Below, piece after piece: positions 45,423 to 54,135 of a DNA stretch of 64,000 nucleotides. The position numbers were made by a program, and so were the translations under genes. The notes below the pieces were generated by a model that had not been told where the DNA came from, ran no database searches, and saw only the letters and a list, made by a program, of their open reading frames with translations. Each line of letters opens with the position of its first letter. Position 1 is the first letter of the stretch. The DNA comes from DASSJT01 sp963715025 (lineage in GTDB: Bacteria > Actinomycetota > Actinomycetes > Actinomycetales > Dermatophilaceae): positions 558,001 through 622,000 of the forward strand of contig CAVQQQ010000002.1 of NCBI GenBank assembly GCA_963715025.1. The letters run 5' to 3'.

Positions 45423-46043
45423 ATGGCGCGCTACTTCGATGTGCACCCGCACGACCCACAGCCGCGCTCGATTCGCCAGGTGGTCGACATCCTGCGCGAG
45501 GGCGGTCTGATCGCCTACCCGACCGACAGCTGCTTCGCCCTGGGCTGCACGCTGGGAAATCAGGAGGGCAAGGCCAGGATCCTGGCGATCCGTCGGCTCG
45601 ACGAGCGCCACCACTTCACCCTCGTGTGCCGCGACTTCGCCCAGCTCGGCCAACTGGTCCACATCGACAACGCGGTTTTCCGGGCGGTCAAAGCGGCGAC
45701 ACCGGGCAGGTACACCTTCATCCTGCCCGCCACGTCCGAGGTGCCGCGCCGCCTCATGCACCCCAAGAAGCGCACCGTCGGGGTCCGCATCCCCGACCAC
45801 CCGGTCGCCCTGGCCCTGCTCGCCGAGCTGGGCGAGCCCATGGTCTCGAGCACTCTACTGATGCCGGGGGAGGAGGAGCCCATGACCGACGGCTGGGAGA
45901 TCAAGGAGCGGCTCGACCACCAGGTGGACGCGGTCATCGACTCCGGGGAGGCAGGGTCGGAGCCGACGACGGTCGTGGACTTCTCCGATGGCTATGCCCA
46001 GATCCTGCGGAAGGGGTCGGGGGACCCTTCGCCGTTCGAGTAG
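45423..46043 (+). CDS. L-threonylcarbamoyladenylate synthase family protein (YciO/TsaC-like)
   Basis: 206 aa of the YrdC/Sua5 fold: IRQVVDILREGGLIAYPTDS with the KxR/SxN-type ATP and threonine pocket represented by RRLDERHHFTLVCRDFAQLG, and TPGRYTFILPATSEVPRRLM, then KKRTVGVRIPDHPVALALL and PMVSSTLLMPGEEEPM. The SST motif and the length fit the YciO branch, whose tRNA t6A activity is weaker or uncertain compared with TsaC, so a separate true TsaC may exist elsewhere. It is close downstream of the OsmC gene. Confidence 0.82.
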   Translation: MARYFDVHPHDPQPRSIRQVVDILREGGLIAYPTDSCFALGCTLGNQEGKARILAIRRLDERHHFTLVCRDFAQLGQLVHIDNAVFRAVKAATPGRYTFILPATSEVPRRLMHPKKRTVGVRIPDHPVALALLAELGEPMVSSTLLMPGEEEPMTDGWEIKERLDHQVDAVIDSGEAGSEPTTVVDFSDGYAQILRKGSGDPSPFE

Positions 46044-46048
46044 TGCAT

Positions 46049-46064
46049 GGGGCGGTAACGCCCC
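46049..46064. terminator. Small stem-loop after the TsaC-like gene
   Basis: GGGGCG/CGCCCC with a GTAA loop lies 6 nt past the stop. It is short and has no T-run, so it is a weak terminator candidate. Confidence 0.35.
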
Positions 46065-46162
46065 CTGACCCGGGGATCGCCCGAGAATGCCCGGGAATGC
46101 CCGGGGGAACGCCTGCGTTCGATAGAGTGATTTACGATTCAACTATCTAGCGGAGGGGTTCC

Positions 46163-47278
46163 ATGCAGTTCGGCATCTTCACGGTCGGCGACGTGACCAC
46201 CGATCCCACCACAGGTCGCACACCCACGGAGCACGAGCGGATCAAGGCGACGGTCGAGATCGCGAAGAAGGCCGAGGAGGTCGGCCTGGACGTGTTCGCG
46301 ACGGGACAGCACCACAACCCTCCGTTCGTGCCGTCGGCGCCGACGACGACCCTCGCCTACATCGCCGCCCAGACCGAGCGGATCATCCTCTCGACGTCCA
46401 CGACGCTCATCACGACGACCGACCCGGTGCGCATCGCAGAGGACTACGCGACCCTCCAGCACCTGACCGACGGCCGCATGGACCTGATGATGGGTCGCGG
46501 CAACACCGGGCCGGTCTATCCATGGTTCGGCAAGGACATCCGCGACGGCATCCCGCTGGCCATCGAGAACTACGCCCTCCTGCACCGTCTCTGGCGGGAG
46601 GAGGCAGTGACCTGGCAGGGCGAGTACCGCACGCCGCTGCAGGGTTTCACGTCCACGCCCCGCCCGCTGGACGGCATACCGCCGTTTGTCTGGCACGGCT
46701 CGATCCGCAGCCCGGAGATTGCCGAGCAGGCCGCCTACTACGGCGACGGCTTCTTCCACAACAACATCTTCTGGCCGATGTCGCACACGAAGCAGATGGT
46801 GCAGCTGTACCGCCGCCGCTTCGAGCACTATGGCCACGGTGCCGCCGACCAAGCCATCGTGGGCCTCGGTGGGCAGGTCTTCATGCGGCGCAGGTCCCAG
46901 GACGCAGTGCGCGAGTTCCGGCCGTACTTCGACAACGCGCCCGTCTACGGCCACGGCCCGTCGCTGGAGGACTTCAGCCGTGAGACGCCGCTCACGGTCG
47001 GCAGCCCGCAGCAGGTCATCGAGCGCTACGGCGCGATGGCCGACCAGGTGGGGCCGTACCAGCGACAGCTGTTCCTCATGGATCACGCGGGCCTGCCGGT
47101 CAAGACGGTCCTCGAGCAGCTCGAGATCCTGGGCGGCGAGGTGGTTCCCGAGCTGCGGCGGATCGCCGACGCCGGCAAGCCAGCCCATGTGCCGGACGCA
47201 CCCACACACGCCTCTCTGCTCGCGGTCCGCGACGTCGACGAGACGGCCGCTCTTGCGACAACTGGGGTGACCCGATGA
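46163..47278 (+). CDS. Luciferase-like monooxygenase, CE1758 family (FMN-dependent)
   Basis: 371 aa. TIM-barrel bacterial-luciferase fold: MQFGIFTVGDVTTDPTTGRT, VGLDVFATGQHHNPPFVPSA, RIILSTSTTLITTTDPVRIA and GRMDLMMGRGNTGPVYPWFG. The pairing with an FMN reductase immediately downstream (ATGA overlap) is typical of the CE1758/CE1759 two-component LLM system, in which reduced FMN supplied by the partner is used for an unknown substrate. A GGAGGGG Shine-Dalgarno and an AT-rich promoter region (GATTTACGATTCAACTATC) precede ATG 46163. Confidence 0.87.
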   Translation: MQFGIFTVGDVTTDPTTGRTPTEHERIKATVEIAKKAEEVGLDVFATGQHHNPPFVPSAPTTTLAYIAAQTERIILSTSTTLITTTDPVRIAEDYATLQHLTDGRMDLMMGRGNTGPVYPWFGKDIRDGIPLAIENYALLHRLWREEAVTWQGEYRTPLQGFTSTPRPLDGIPPFVWHGSIRSPEIAEQAAYYGDGFFHNNIFWPMSHTKQMVQLYRRRFEHYGHGAADQAIVGLGGQVFMRRRSQDAVREFRPYFDNAPVYGHGPSLEDFSRETPLTVGSPQQVIERYGAMADQVGPYQRQLFLMDHAGLPVKTVLEQLEILGGEVVPELRRIADAGKPAHVPDAPTHASLLAVRDVDETAALATTGVTR

Positions 47279-47922
47279 CGACCTACCGAGTGGTGACGAT
47301 CAGCGCCGGCATCAGCCAGCCATCGTCGACCCGGCTGCTCGCCGACCTGCTCGGCGCCGCGGTGTCCCGGGCGGTGGGCAGGGCCGAGGACGGCGGACGC
47401 CATGACGTGGGGCATGACGTGGAGCTCGACGTGGTCGAGCTCCGGGACTATGCGCACGATCTGGCCAACAACCTGCTGACCGGTTTCGCGCCGAGCCCTC
47501 TGCGGAGGGTGCAGGAGTCAGTCGCGCAGGCCGACGCCCTCATCGTGGTGACGCCGATCTTCAGCGCCTCCTACAGCGGCCTGTTCAAGATGTTCTTCGA
47601 CGTGCTGGAGAACGGCGCGCTGGCCGGCAAGCCGGTCCTCATCGCGGCGACCGGCGGCACCGCGCGGCACTCCTTGGCCCTCGAGCACGCCCTGCGACCG
47701 CTGTTCGCCTACCTGCGCGCGGTCGTGGTTCCGACCGCGGTGTACGCCGCGTCGGAGGACTGGGGGAGCGGGGGAGTCGATGGCGCGGGGTCGAGCCTGG
47801 CTGCCCGCGTGGAGCGCTCCGCTGACGAGGTCGCCGATCTGCTCTCCGGGCGCACCGGAGCCGCCTTCCGCGACCCGTTCCGGGACGTCACCCCGTTCGA
47901 GCAGCTGCTAGCACGGGGCTGA
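47275..47922 (+). CDS. NAD(P)H-dependent FMN reductase, CE1759 family
   Basis: 215-aa flavodoxin-like reductase: TISAGISQPSSTRLLADLLG (phosphate loop), VVTPIFSASYSGLFKMFFDV (FMN isoalloxazine loop) and LIAATGGTARHSLALEHALR. It is expected to deliver reduced FMN to the luciferase-like monooxygenase encoded upstream, overlapping by 4 nt. A variable Gly/Asp-rich insert follows residue 160. The gene is intact, with a stop at 47922. Confidence 0.87.
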   Translation: MTTYRVVTISAGISQPSSTRLLADLLGAAVSRAVGRAEDGGRHDVGHDVELDVVELRDYAHDLANNLLTGFAPSPLRRVQESVAQADALIVVTPIFSASYSGLFKMFFDVLENGALAGKPVLIAATGGTARHSLALEHALRPLFAYLRAVVVPTAVYAASEDWGSGGVDGAGSSLAARVERSADEVADLLSGRTGAAFRDPFRDVTPFEQLLARG

Positions 47923-47946
47923 CCGGCGGGGGAGCGGACCAGACTC

Positions 47947-48150
47947 CTAGTCGGCCAACGAGAAGTCCTCGAACTCGAAGCCCGGCGTCACCACGCAGTT
48001 CACCAGGACGGCCTCGTCACCCAGTGGCGAGGCCATCTGCCAATGTCCACCAGGCACCAGCGCCTGCGGGCGGTGGCCCAGCTCCAGCCCACTGCCGAGG
48101 ACGACGTCGGCCGTCGGCGAGGGAGTGGCCGCGGCTCCGCCGAATAGGGG
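47947..48150 (-). pseudogene. C-terminal fragment of a DUF985-type cupin
   Basis: On the minus strand a frame reads LGSGLELGHRPQALVPGGHW and QMASPLGDEAVLVNCVVTPG to FEFEDFSLAD with a stop at 47947-47949. This is the C-terminal half of a DUF985 cupin. Upstream of about 48150 the frame hits a stop and the first half is absent, so it is a remnant. Confidence 0.65.
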
Positions 48151-48384
48151 AGTGCTGGATCATCTGGCCCGCCAGGACTGCTTGCACCCCTGCGTATCAA
48201 GACCGCCGCATGCACGGCTGCGGCGTGAGCGGGTTCGCCCGAGGCGCCCGATCGAGTTGCGGTTGATGCCCAGGAAGGGCTCGGCTTGGGCAGGAGTCAG
48301 TTCGCGCTCGGGCGTCGGCCAATGACAGGTGCCCCACGCATCGGCATGCCAACACAGTGAACAGCATCGACGCTTGGGCGCTGC
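48151..48384. other. Decayed intergenic sequence
   Basis: No intact gene. A minus-strand piece around 48255-48320 reads PTPERELTPAQAEPFLGINR, which looks like a fragment of a small protein-coding gene, but it has no start or frame continuity. Together with the flanking cupin fragment it marks a region losing genes. Confidence 0.4.
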
Positions 48385-49098
48385 TCACGTTTCGAGGAGG
48401 TCGAGTTCGGCGTTCCCGGTGCGGATGACGGCGGCGACCCCCGCGGCGACGGCAGTTGGGGCGATGACGTGTGGCAGCAGGTTGCCGTCGGGGCCGCGGC
48501 GCAGGGCGTTCGGTTCGGGGCTGGGGGTGTTCTGGCCGAAGTCGGTGTCGACGATGCCGGGCTTGACGATGCTGACGGTGATGCCGTCCTTGGCGAGTTC
48601 TTCGCGAGCGGTCAGGGACAGGTTGTTGAGGGCGGACTTGGTCGAGGCGTAGCCGGCGATGAAGGGGATGTACTTGGTCGAGGCCTGGGAGCTGATGTTG
48701 ACGATCTGGCCTCCCCCTTGTTCGCGCATGCGCGGGATGACCAACTGCATCAGCCTGAGTGGGGCGAGAACGTTGAGCTCCAGCAGTTGGGCGTACTCGT
48801 CCAGGTCAATGTGTTCGACCGGCTTGGCCATGCCCCGGCCGGCGTTGTTGACCAGCACGTCGATCTGCCCGAACCGGGCGAGGGTCTCCTCGACAAGGCG
48901 GGCGGCCTCCTTGGGCTTGGTCACGTCGGTGGGAAAGGCCACCGACCCAGGCAGCTCGGTCTCCAGTGTGCGGAGCGTGTCGCCGTCGCGTGCGGCCAGG
49001 ACGAGCCGCGCGCCCAGGGTGGACAGGTGCCGTGCGGTCGCCAGGCCGATTCCGGAGCTGGCTCCGGTGATGATGATGACGCGATCTGCGATGTCCAT
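48385..49098 (-). CDS. Short-chain dehydrogenase/reductase
   Basis: 237-aa classical SDR. TGASSGIGLATARHL is the cofactor loop, VLVNNAGRGM the NNAG motif, with the catalytic Ser in VNISSQASTKYI and the YxxxK in AGYASTKSALNNL. The Arg in AARDGDTL at the end of beta-2 suggests NADP preference. The substrate is unknown. It is preceded on the same strand, 39 nt upstream, by a TetR gene, suggesting TetR-controlled expression. Confidence 0.87.
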   Translation of the reverse strand: MDIADRVIIITGASSGIGLATARHLSTLGARLVLAARDGDTLRTLETELPGSVAFPTDVTKPKEAARLVEETLARFGQIDVLVNNAGRGMAKPVEHIDLDEYAQLLELNVLAPLRLMQLVIPRMREQGGGQIVNISSQASTKYIPFIAGYASTKSALNNLSLTAREELAKDGITVSIVKPGIVDTDFGQNTPSPEPNALRRGPDGNLLPHVIAPTAVAAGVAAVIRTGNAELDLLET

Positions 49099-49137
49099 GA
49101 GGTTCCGTCTCTGATCTGCGGTGGGTGTGGGTGGGGG

Positions 49138-49776
49138 TTACTCGCGGTTGAGGAGACCGCGGAGGAGGAGCGAGTACACGGCCTCGAGCTCGCGGGCCAG
49201 CATGGCCTGGTCACCCCATTCGCCGGCCAAGGCGGGGTGGTGGAACCGGGCGGTCGCGTGCAGGACCGCGCGGCCGACCACGGCGGGGTTTCCCGGGGCG
49301 AATTCGCCGGCGGCCATCCCGTCGGCAACGAGGCGGGCGACCTGGTCGGCGAGGTGGTCCACGTGGGCTGCGACCACCTGACGGGAGGCCAGGGTGAGCT
49401 GGTGGAAGGTCTGAAACAGTTCGGGGTCGTCAGTGGCCATGGCCTGCTTGGTGGTGGCCAACACCACCAGCCAGTCGTGGAGCCGGGTCGATGCCTTGCC
49501 GCGCCGCTGCACCACCTGCTCGAGCGGGGCTGAGACCCGCTGCAACCAACGCTCGGTGACCGCGTCGCGGAGGGCAGCCTTGCTCGGGAAGTGCCGGTAC
49601 ACGCTGCCGTGGCTGACGGTGAGCGCGCGGGCGACGTCGACCACGGACGCCTTCGCCGGGCCGTAGCGCCGCAGCACCTCTTCGGCGGTGTCGAGGATCG
49701 CCTCGGTGCTCAGCGGCTGGTTGACCGGGACGGTCACGCCCCTCTGGCCCTGGGCTACCGGACGTTCGGTGGTCAT
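49138..49776 (-). CDS. TetR-family transcriptional regulator
   Basis: 212 aa. The TetR HTH is clear: ILDTAEEVLRRYGPAKASVVDVARALTVSHGSVYRHFPSKAALRDAV. The C-terminal ligand-binding half (ELFQTFHQLTLASRQVVAAH) is typical of the QacR/AcrR group. ATG 49776 follows a CATCGT box by 7 nt, and a TGAC-N4-GTCA palindrome overlaps the -35, consistent with autorepression. It probably also controls the downstream SDR gene. Confidence 0.88.
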   Translation of the reverse strand: MTTERPVAQGQRGVTVPVNQPLSTEAILDTAEEVLRRYGPAKASVVDVARALTVSHGSVYRHFPSKAALRDAVTERWLQRVSAPLEQVVQRRGKASTRLHDWLVVLATTKQAMATDDPELFQTFHQLTLASRQVVAAHVDHLADQVARLVADGMAAGEFAPGNPAVVGRAVLHATARFHHPALAGEWGDQAMLARELEAVYSLLLRGLLNRE

Positions 49777-49783
49777 GGCACCA

Positions 49784-49812
49784 ACGATGCCCCATCGAAT
49801 GACAAACGTCAA
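49784..49812 (-). promoter_or_regulatory. Promoter and operator of the TetR gene
   Basis: On the minus strand TTGACG (49812-49807), 17 nt, then CATCGT (49789-49784) end 7 nt before ATG 49776. The palindrome TGAC-AAAC-GTCA at 49800-49811 overlaps the -35 box, the expected position for an autorepressor site. Confidence 0.55.
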
Positions 49813-50104
49813 TATCTGTCAGTTGCTCTTTACCTCAACCACACGAGACATGGTTCCTCCAGGCCGTCGTGGCAGAGGGCAGTGGCGCCGGTGGCGATGG
49901 CGGCAAGCACGGCCCGGACCCTGGGCGACAGCTTCCAGGTGAGGACGCTCGCCGGGCGATCGCAGGCGCACAGCGCATCCACCAGCTGGTGGCCACGTTT
50001 GTGCGGGTCAACGCCAGGATTCGATCCCCGCGAAGGGGAGGTGCTCGTATTCGGCGATTGACTCATCTGATCGAGCAAAGTGACATAATGTCGATTATCG
50101 GCGT

Positions 50105-50213
50105 TATCTGACACGGCATCGATGAGCCGGTTGATCCGCTTGACCATTTGACTATCGGCCTGGAGCCAGTAGGTGTAGTCCTCCCACCCGTTGGTGGTGG
50201 AGACGAGTCTCAC
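50105..50213 (-). pseudogene. Truncated YoeB/Txe-type toxin
   Basis: From GTG 50213 the protein starts MRLVSTTNGWEDYTYWLQAD and continues RINRLIDAVSDN, the first ~37 residues of a YoeB/Txe endoribonuclease toxin. The following frame (to 49830) no longer matches; the catalytic C-terminal half with Glu, Arg, His and Tyr is missing. The start overlaps the antitoxin stop (GAGTGAG), the usual toxin-antitoxin arrangement. Confidence 0.7.
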
Positions 50214-50372
50214 TCGACGAGGGTACTGGCCTGGCGGTCACCGGCCAGGGCCTGCTGAAGACTCTCGATCAGCCGCATGGCGTTTGCCGGTACACGCAGC
50301 AAGCGCGCTGCTTCCTCCAGCGCCTCGTAGTCCGCGCGCGACAGCAGCACGGCGTCGCCCAGCGGCGAGACA
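50210..50372 (-). pseudogene. C-terminal part of a YefM/Phd antitoxin
   Basis: The minus-strand frame reads LGDAVLLSRADYEALEEAAR and PANAMRLIESLQQALAGDRQ, the C-terminal half of YefM-type antitoxins with the SxxxYExLxE motif. The N-terminal DNA-binding half is absent: upstream sequence is the stop of the SSB-like gene (50373-50375). It is paired with the toxin fragment that follows. Confidence 0.65.
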
Positions 50373-50723
50373 TCAGCGCAGCAGCCTGATGCTGTGGACC
50401 TCGACGTCGTAGCGGCTCGACGCGGCGCCGCCAGCGCGGAAGAACCTCCGCCTCAGGGCGCCGCTCAGCTCGATGGCATCGCCGTCCGAGAGCCTGAGCG
50501 CCACTGCCCTGGCCCGCGACGACCAGCAGGTCACGTCCACGGTGTCGACCTTGGCCCCTCCCCTGCGAAGCGTCTCCCCCGCTCGCGGCACCACCACCCT
50601 GAGCTGCACGAGCGTGTCACCGCTGGGCAACTCCTTCTCCTGGGGCGCCCCACTGACACGCCCGGTCAGCCGCACCTCGTTGACCGACTCGTTCGACGGC
50701 GACACTGCTGATGACTCCCCCAC
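50373..50723 (-). CDS. Small single-stranded DNA-binding (OB-fold) protein
   Basis: 116 aa, SSB family: VNEVRLTGRVSGAPQEKELP (first strands), LVQLRVVVPR, VTCWSSRARAVALRLSDG and VEVHSIRLLR. It lacks the C-terminal acidic tail of the main SSB, so it is a paralogue, probably an accessory SSB. GTG 50723 has GGGAGGG upstream. It ends one base before the antitoxin fragment. Confidence 0.82.
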   Translation of the reverse strand: MGESSAVSPSNESVNEVRLTGRVSGAPQEKELPSGDTLVQLRVVVPRAGETLRRGGAKVDTVDVTCWSSRARAVALRLSDGDAIELSGALRRRFFRAGGAASSRYDVEVHSIRLLR

Positions 50724-50858
50724 TGCCTGCCCTCCCTTGGTGAGCTCCGCTCTGCCCAGCCTCCCGGCATACGACGCGGTGGGCACGCACGTGTGCGCGC
50801 CTGTGCACCGCGTGACCAGAGTGAAACCGGGTGTGGACAGCGACCCGCCCACTCAGGG

Positions 50859-51814
50859 TCAGCCCCACCAGAAAGCGGCAGCGATCACGGCGTACACCGT
50901 CACCAGGGCTGCGCCCTCGATCCAGTTGGACTCGCCGTCGAAGGTGATGAATGCCGCGATGACCACGGCAATGGCCACAGAAACCACGAGCATGGGCGGG
51001 AACACGAGTGTCAGCGTGGCGAACCCGAAGACCTGCGACAGGATCACCAGCAGCGGACCGAGCACCAGGGCGATCTGCATGGGCGAGTTGATGACCACAG
51101 AGAAGGCGTACTCGGACCGGCCGGCAGCGGCGAACTGGATGCCAACGACGTTCTCGATCGCGTTGCCGGCGATGGCCACTACCACCAGGCCCGCGAAGGC
51201 CTCGGAGATGCTCAGTGCTTTCATCGCCGGCTCGAGGGCAACGACGAACCAGTCGGACACGAAAGCAGCAACAGCGCCGACACGATGAGCGACAGGGTGC
51301 GCTCGTGGGGCTCGGCCGGCGTGTGCACGTAGTGGGCCAGCGATGGGGCCACCATCGCCGCCACGGACAGGACCATCAGGACGATGATGCTGCGGGCCCG
51401 TTCCGAGTCCAGCCGCTGTGTTCCGTGCTTGAGGCCACCGACCACGAAGGCAAGCCCCAGGACGAGCAGCAAGTTGGCCAGGATCGACCCGATCAGCGCC
51501 GCCTGCACCACGGCCACCAGACCGGCCTTGAGGGCGAACAGCGCGATGAAGAGCTCGGGAAGGTTTCCGAGTGCCGACTGCATGGCCCCCGTCGCCCCGG
51601 GACCGAACCGGTCGCCCAGCTGCTCGACGCTGCGGCCCACGAGGGAGGCAAGCAGGGTCACGGCCACGGCCGTGCAGAGGAAGGGGAGCACGTCGCCGGC
51701 GTCGATGTAGCGCGTCAGCGCTGCCAGCAGAACTGCGACTGCGGCACCGCCCAGGACCACGTAGTCGGAGCGGACCGGGGTGCGCTGCACGGCTGCCGGC
51801 ATGCAGCCGATCAT
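50859..51814 (-). pseudogene. Calcium/proton (cation) antiporter, frameshifted and internally deleted
   Basis: The N-terminal half (VLPFLCTAVAVTLLASLVGR, QSALGNLPELFIALFALKAG, LLVLGLAFVVGG) is a CaCA-type antiporter starting near 51814. At about 51250 the frame breaks after LSLIVSALLLL, and the C-terminal half resumes in another frame with AAFVSDWFVVALEPAMKALS, GLVVVAIAGNAIENVVGIQF and NSPMQIALVLGPLLVILSQV. Both alpha-repeats (GNLPEL; GNAIEN) remain, but roughly 50-60 residues between the halves are missing. A functional product is unlikely unless there is a sequencing error; even then the deletion remains. Confidence 0.75.
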
Positions 51815-51884
51815 GGCAGGGGGGTATGCCGCCCGCGCGCCACTCGTCCGTGGCACGCCGGTGCGCGGGTGGCAGACTCGGCCC

Positions 51885-52388
51885 GTGGACAGCCTCCCCT
51901 CCCCCGCTCCCCCACGGCTGCGCCCGATCCGACCGGAGGACGAGGCGGTCGTGCTGCGGCTCAACGCCGACAGCGAGCACCTGCTGTCGCCCATGGGTCC
52001 TGAGCGGCTACGGCAGCTGCTCGTCTGGGCCGACCGCGCCGACGTGATCGAGGTTGAGGGGGCTGTCGCGGGCTTCGTGCTGTGCTTCGCCCCTGGCACC
52101 GACTACGACTCGGAGAACTACCGATGGTTCAGCGAGGAGTACGGCTCGGACTTCTACTACCTCGATCGCATCGCCATCGACCACGCCTTCCGCCGTCAGG
52201 GGCTGGCGGCCCTCGCCTACGGGGAGCTGGAACTGGTGGCTGCCCGCTACGGTCGGATGGTCCTGGAAGTCGACATCGACCCTCCGAACGACGTCTCACT
52301 GGCGTTCCACGCCGCCCGCGGATACCGGGAGGTCCACCGGCTGGAAAGCCCGGGCAAGTCAGTCTTGCTGATGGAGAAGGTCCTCTGA
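51885..52388 (+). CDS. GNAT-family N-acetyltransferase
   Basis: 167 aa. The motif A region is FYYLDRIAIDHAFRRQGLAALAYGELELVA, containing RRQGLA, preceded by VEGAVAGFVLCFAPGTDYDS and followed by VDIDPPNDVSLAFHAARGYR. The substrate is unknown. The GTG at 51885 has a CAGACT box 6 nt upstream, so it may be leaderless. It is divergent from the broken antiporter. Confidence 0.83.
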   Translation: MDSLPSPAPPRLRPIRPEDEAVVLRLNADSEHLLSPMGPERLRQLLVWADRADVIEVEGAVAGFVLCFAPGTDYDSENYRWFSEEYGSDFYYLDRIAIDHAFRRQGLAALAYGELELVAARYGRMVLEVDIDPPNDVSLAFHAARGYREVHRLESPGKSVLLMEKVL

Positions 52389-52592
52389 TCGACCCTCCCG
52401 GCGGCTCCCATACAGGGAGAAACTGGACCGAAAGGGCTGGTGATGCGGGAATCATCACAGACTCCGGCGTCCGGCCTCCTGTGCCGGTGTGCCGCTGTAC
52501 AGTCGGAAGCCAGGTCGCACGCTCAGGGGGTTCCTGGAGCGGCCGAGCGGTACCGTTGGGAGGGCTGCCGCTTGTTGAAGGAAGGAAGATAC

Positions 52593-54056
52593 GTGTCGCT
52601 GCGTGGCAGAGCCGGCCGAGGCGCCAGGCTGGCGACTGTGCCGGTTGCTGTCACTGTGCTGTTGCTCACCGGCCTTGGGCCGGCCTCAGCCACCGACCCC
52701 ACCACCACCACGACCGATCCCAGCAGTAGCACGACGTCGAGCACGACGTCCGACCCGGCGACCACGACGACCACATCGCCGCCCAGCGACCCTTCGAGTA
52801 CCTCCTCGACCACGTCGCCTGTGCCAACGTCGACGTCGACGTCGTCCAGCCCAGCGCCCACCACGACCAGCTCCCCGAAGAGCAGCACCGGGACGAAGGC
52901 GACGGTGGCGCCGCCGGTTCACCCCGACGAGCAGGCGCTCTCGCCCTCGCAGCTGCAGTCGCAGATCGCGCAGGCCGAGGCGCTCCGGCAGGAGCTGCTG
53001 CGCACCAATGCCACCGTGGCCCGGGCCATGCTGCAGCTGGAGAAGGACTCCGAGAAGTCCAACGCGCTCCTGCAGGCCTACAACCGGGCCCGCGAACTGG
53101 AGAAGCAGGCCGCCAAGGATGCCGCCGAGGCCACGCTCGAGTTCGACCAGCTCAAGTCCCAGCTCGAGGCAGACCACCGGCGGCTCGGCTACTGGGCATA
53201 CCACGCGTATGCAGGTGGCGGCGGTCTGGCCGAGAGCGTCACCCTGTTCGACGCCATGGTCCAGAACGCCTCGCAGGCCAGCGACGCCGCTGGCGACCTT
53301 GCCTACCTCACCGACGAGCGGGTCCGCGCGTTCCAGCGCACGCGCCTGACGGCTGAGGACAAGAAGGCCCTGGCCGATCAGGCAGTGGCGGCTCAGCAGC
53401 AGTCCCGTGACGCCGCTGCCGCGGCTGACCAGGCGAAGAAGAAGCTCGACGCGGGCCTGGAGACGCAGAAGAAGGAGCTGCTGAAGGTTCGCGCGCTGTA
53501 CCTCGACCAGATGCAGCGGGTTGGTCCCATCGCCGGCATCCTCATGGGCCAGAACAGCAAGGCGGCCAAGGCAGCCTACGAGGCCTTGATGCAGGCGCTC
53601 CGGTCGTCTTCGGCCATGCTTCTGACGGGCTCCGGCAAGCCGTGCTCCGGCAACGAAGCCGACTACCCCAACGGTGCCATTCCGATGAGCGCGCTGTGCC
53701 CGCTCTGGGGCGCACCGGGCGAGTACCTCCGCCCCGCCGCGGCGGCCGCCTTCAGCGCCATGAGCAAGGCCTACGCCCGCGACACCGGCAAGCCCATCTG
53801 TGTCACCGACTCCTACCGCACCTACGCCGAGCAGGTCGCGCTCAAGGCCGAGAAGGGCAAGTGGGCTGCCACACCTGGCACCAGTGAGCACGGCCTGGGC
53901 AAGGCCGTCGACCTCTGCGGAGGCATCGAGAACTTCGGTACGGCTGCGCACCTGTGGATGAAGGCCAACGCACCGCTGTTCGGCTGGTTCCACCCTGACT
54001 GGGCCGAGCCCACGGGGCCTCTACCCGAGCCGTGGCACTGGGAGTTCGCTGGCTGA
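52593..54056 (+). CDS. Secreted coiled-coil D-alanyl-D-alanine carboxypeptidase, VanY type
   Basis: 487 aa. A signal peptide (LATVPVAVTVLLLTGLGPASA) is followed by a ~65-residue Thr/Ser/Pro linker, then a coiled coil (AEALRQELLRTNATVARAML through ADQAKKKLDAGLETQKKELL, residues ~125-320) and a C-terminal VanY metallopeptidase: SYRTYAEQVALKAEKGKWAA, TSEHGLGKAVDL (zinc His and Asp) and EPWHWEFAG (second His). It is expected to trim the terminal D-Ala from cell-wall peptides outside the membrane. GTG 52593 follows GAAGGAAG; TTG 52575 is an alternative. Confidence 0.87.
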   Translation: MSLRGRAGRGARLATVPVAVTVLLLTGLGPASATDPTTTTTDPSSSTTSSTTSDPATTTTTSPPSDPSSTSSTTSPVPTSTSTSSSPAPTTTSSPKSSTGTKATVAPPVHPDEQALSPSQLQSQIAQAEALRQELLRTNATVARAMLQLEKDSEKSNALLQAYNRARELEKQAAKDAAEATLEFDQLKSQLEADHRRLGYWAYHAYAGGGGLAESVTLFDAMVQNASQASDAAGDLAYLTDERVRAFQRTRLTAEDKKALADQAVAAQQQSRDAAAAADQAKKKLDAGLETQKKELLKVRALYLDQMQRVGPIAGILMGQNSKAAKAAYEALMQALRSSSAMLLTGSGKPCSGNEADYPNGAIPMSALCPLWGAPGEYLRPAAAAAFSAMSKAYARDTGKPICVTDSYRTYAEQVALKAEKGKWAATPGTSEHGLGKAVDLCGGIENFGTAAHLWMKANAPLFGWFHPDWAEPTGPLPEPWHWEFAG

Positions 54057-54135
54057 GGCGATCCGGCGCGACACACCGGAAACCTGCGGTGCCATACCCA
54101 TCCCCGCGACGGTCGGGATGTGCCACGCTGCGCCC

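Noticed and set aside
52680..52900. DNA minisatellite in the VanY gene
   Set aside because: The repetition is the Thr/Ser/Pro linker of the protein; the DNA units are irregular.
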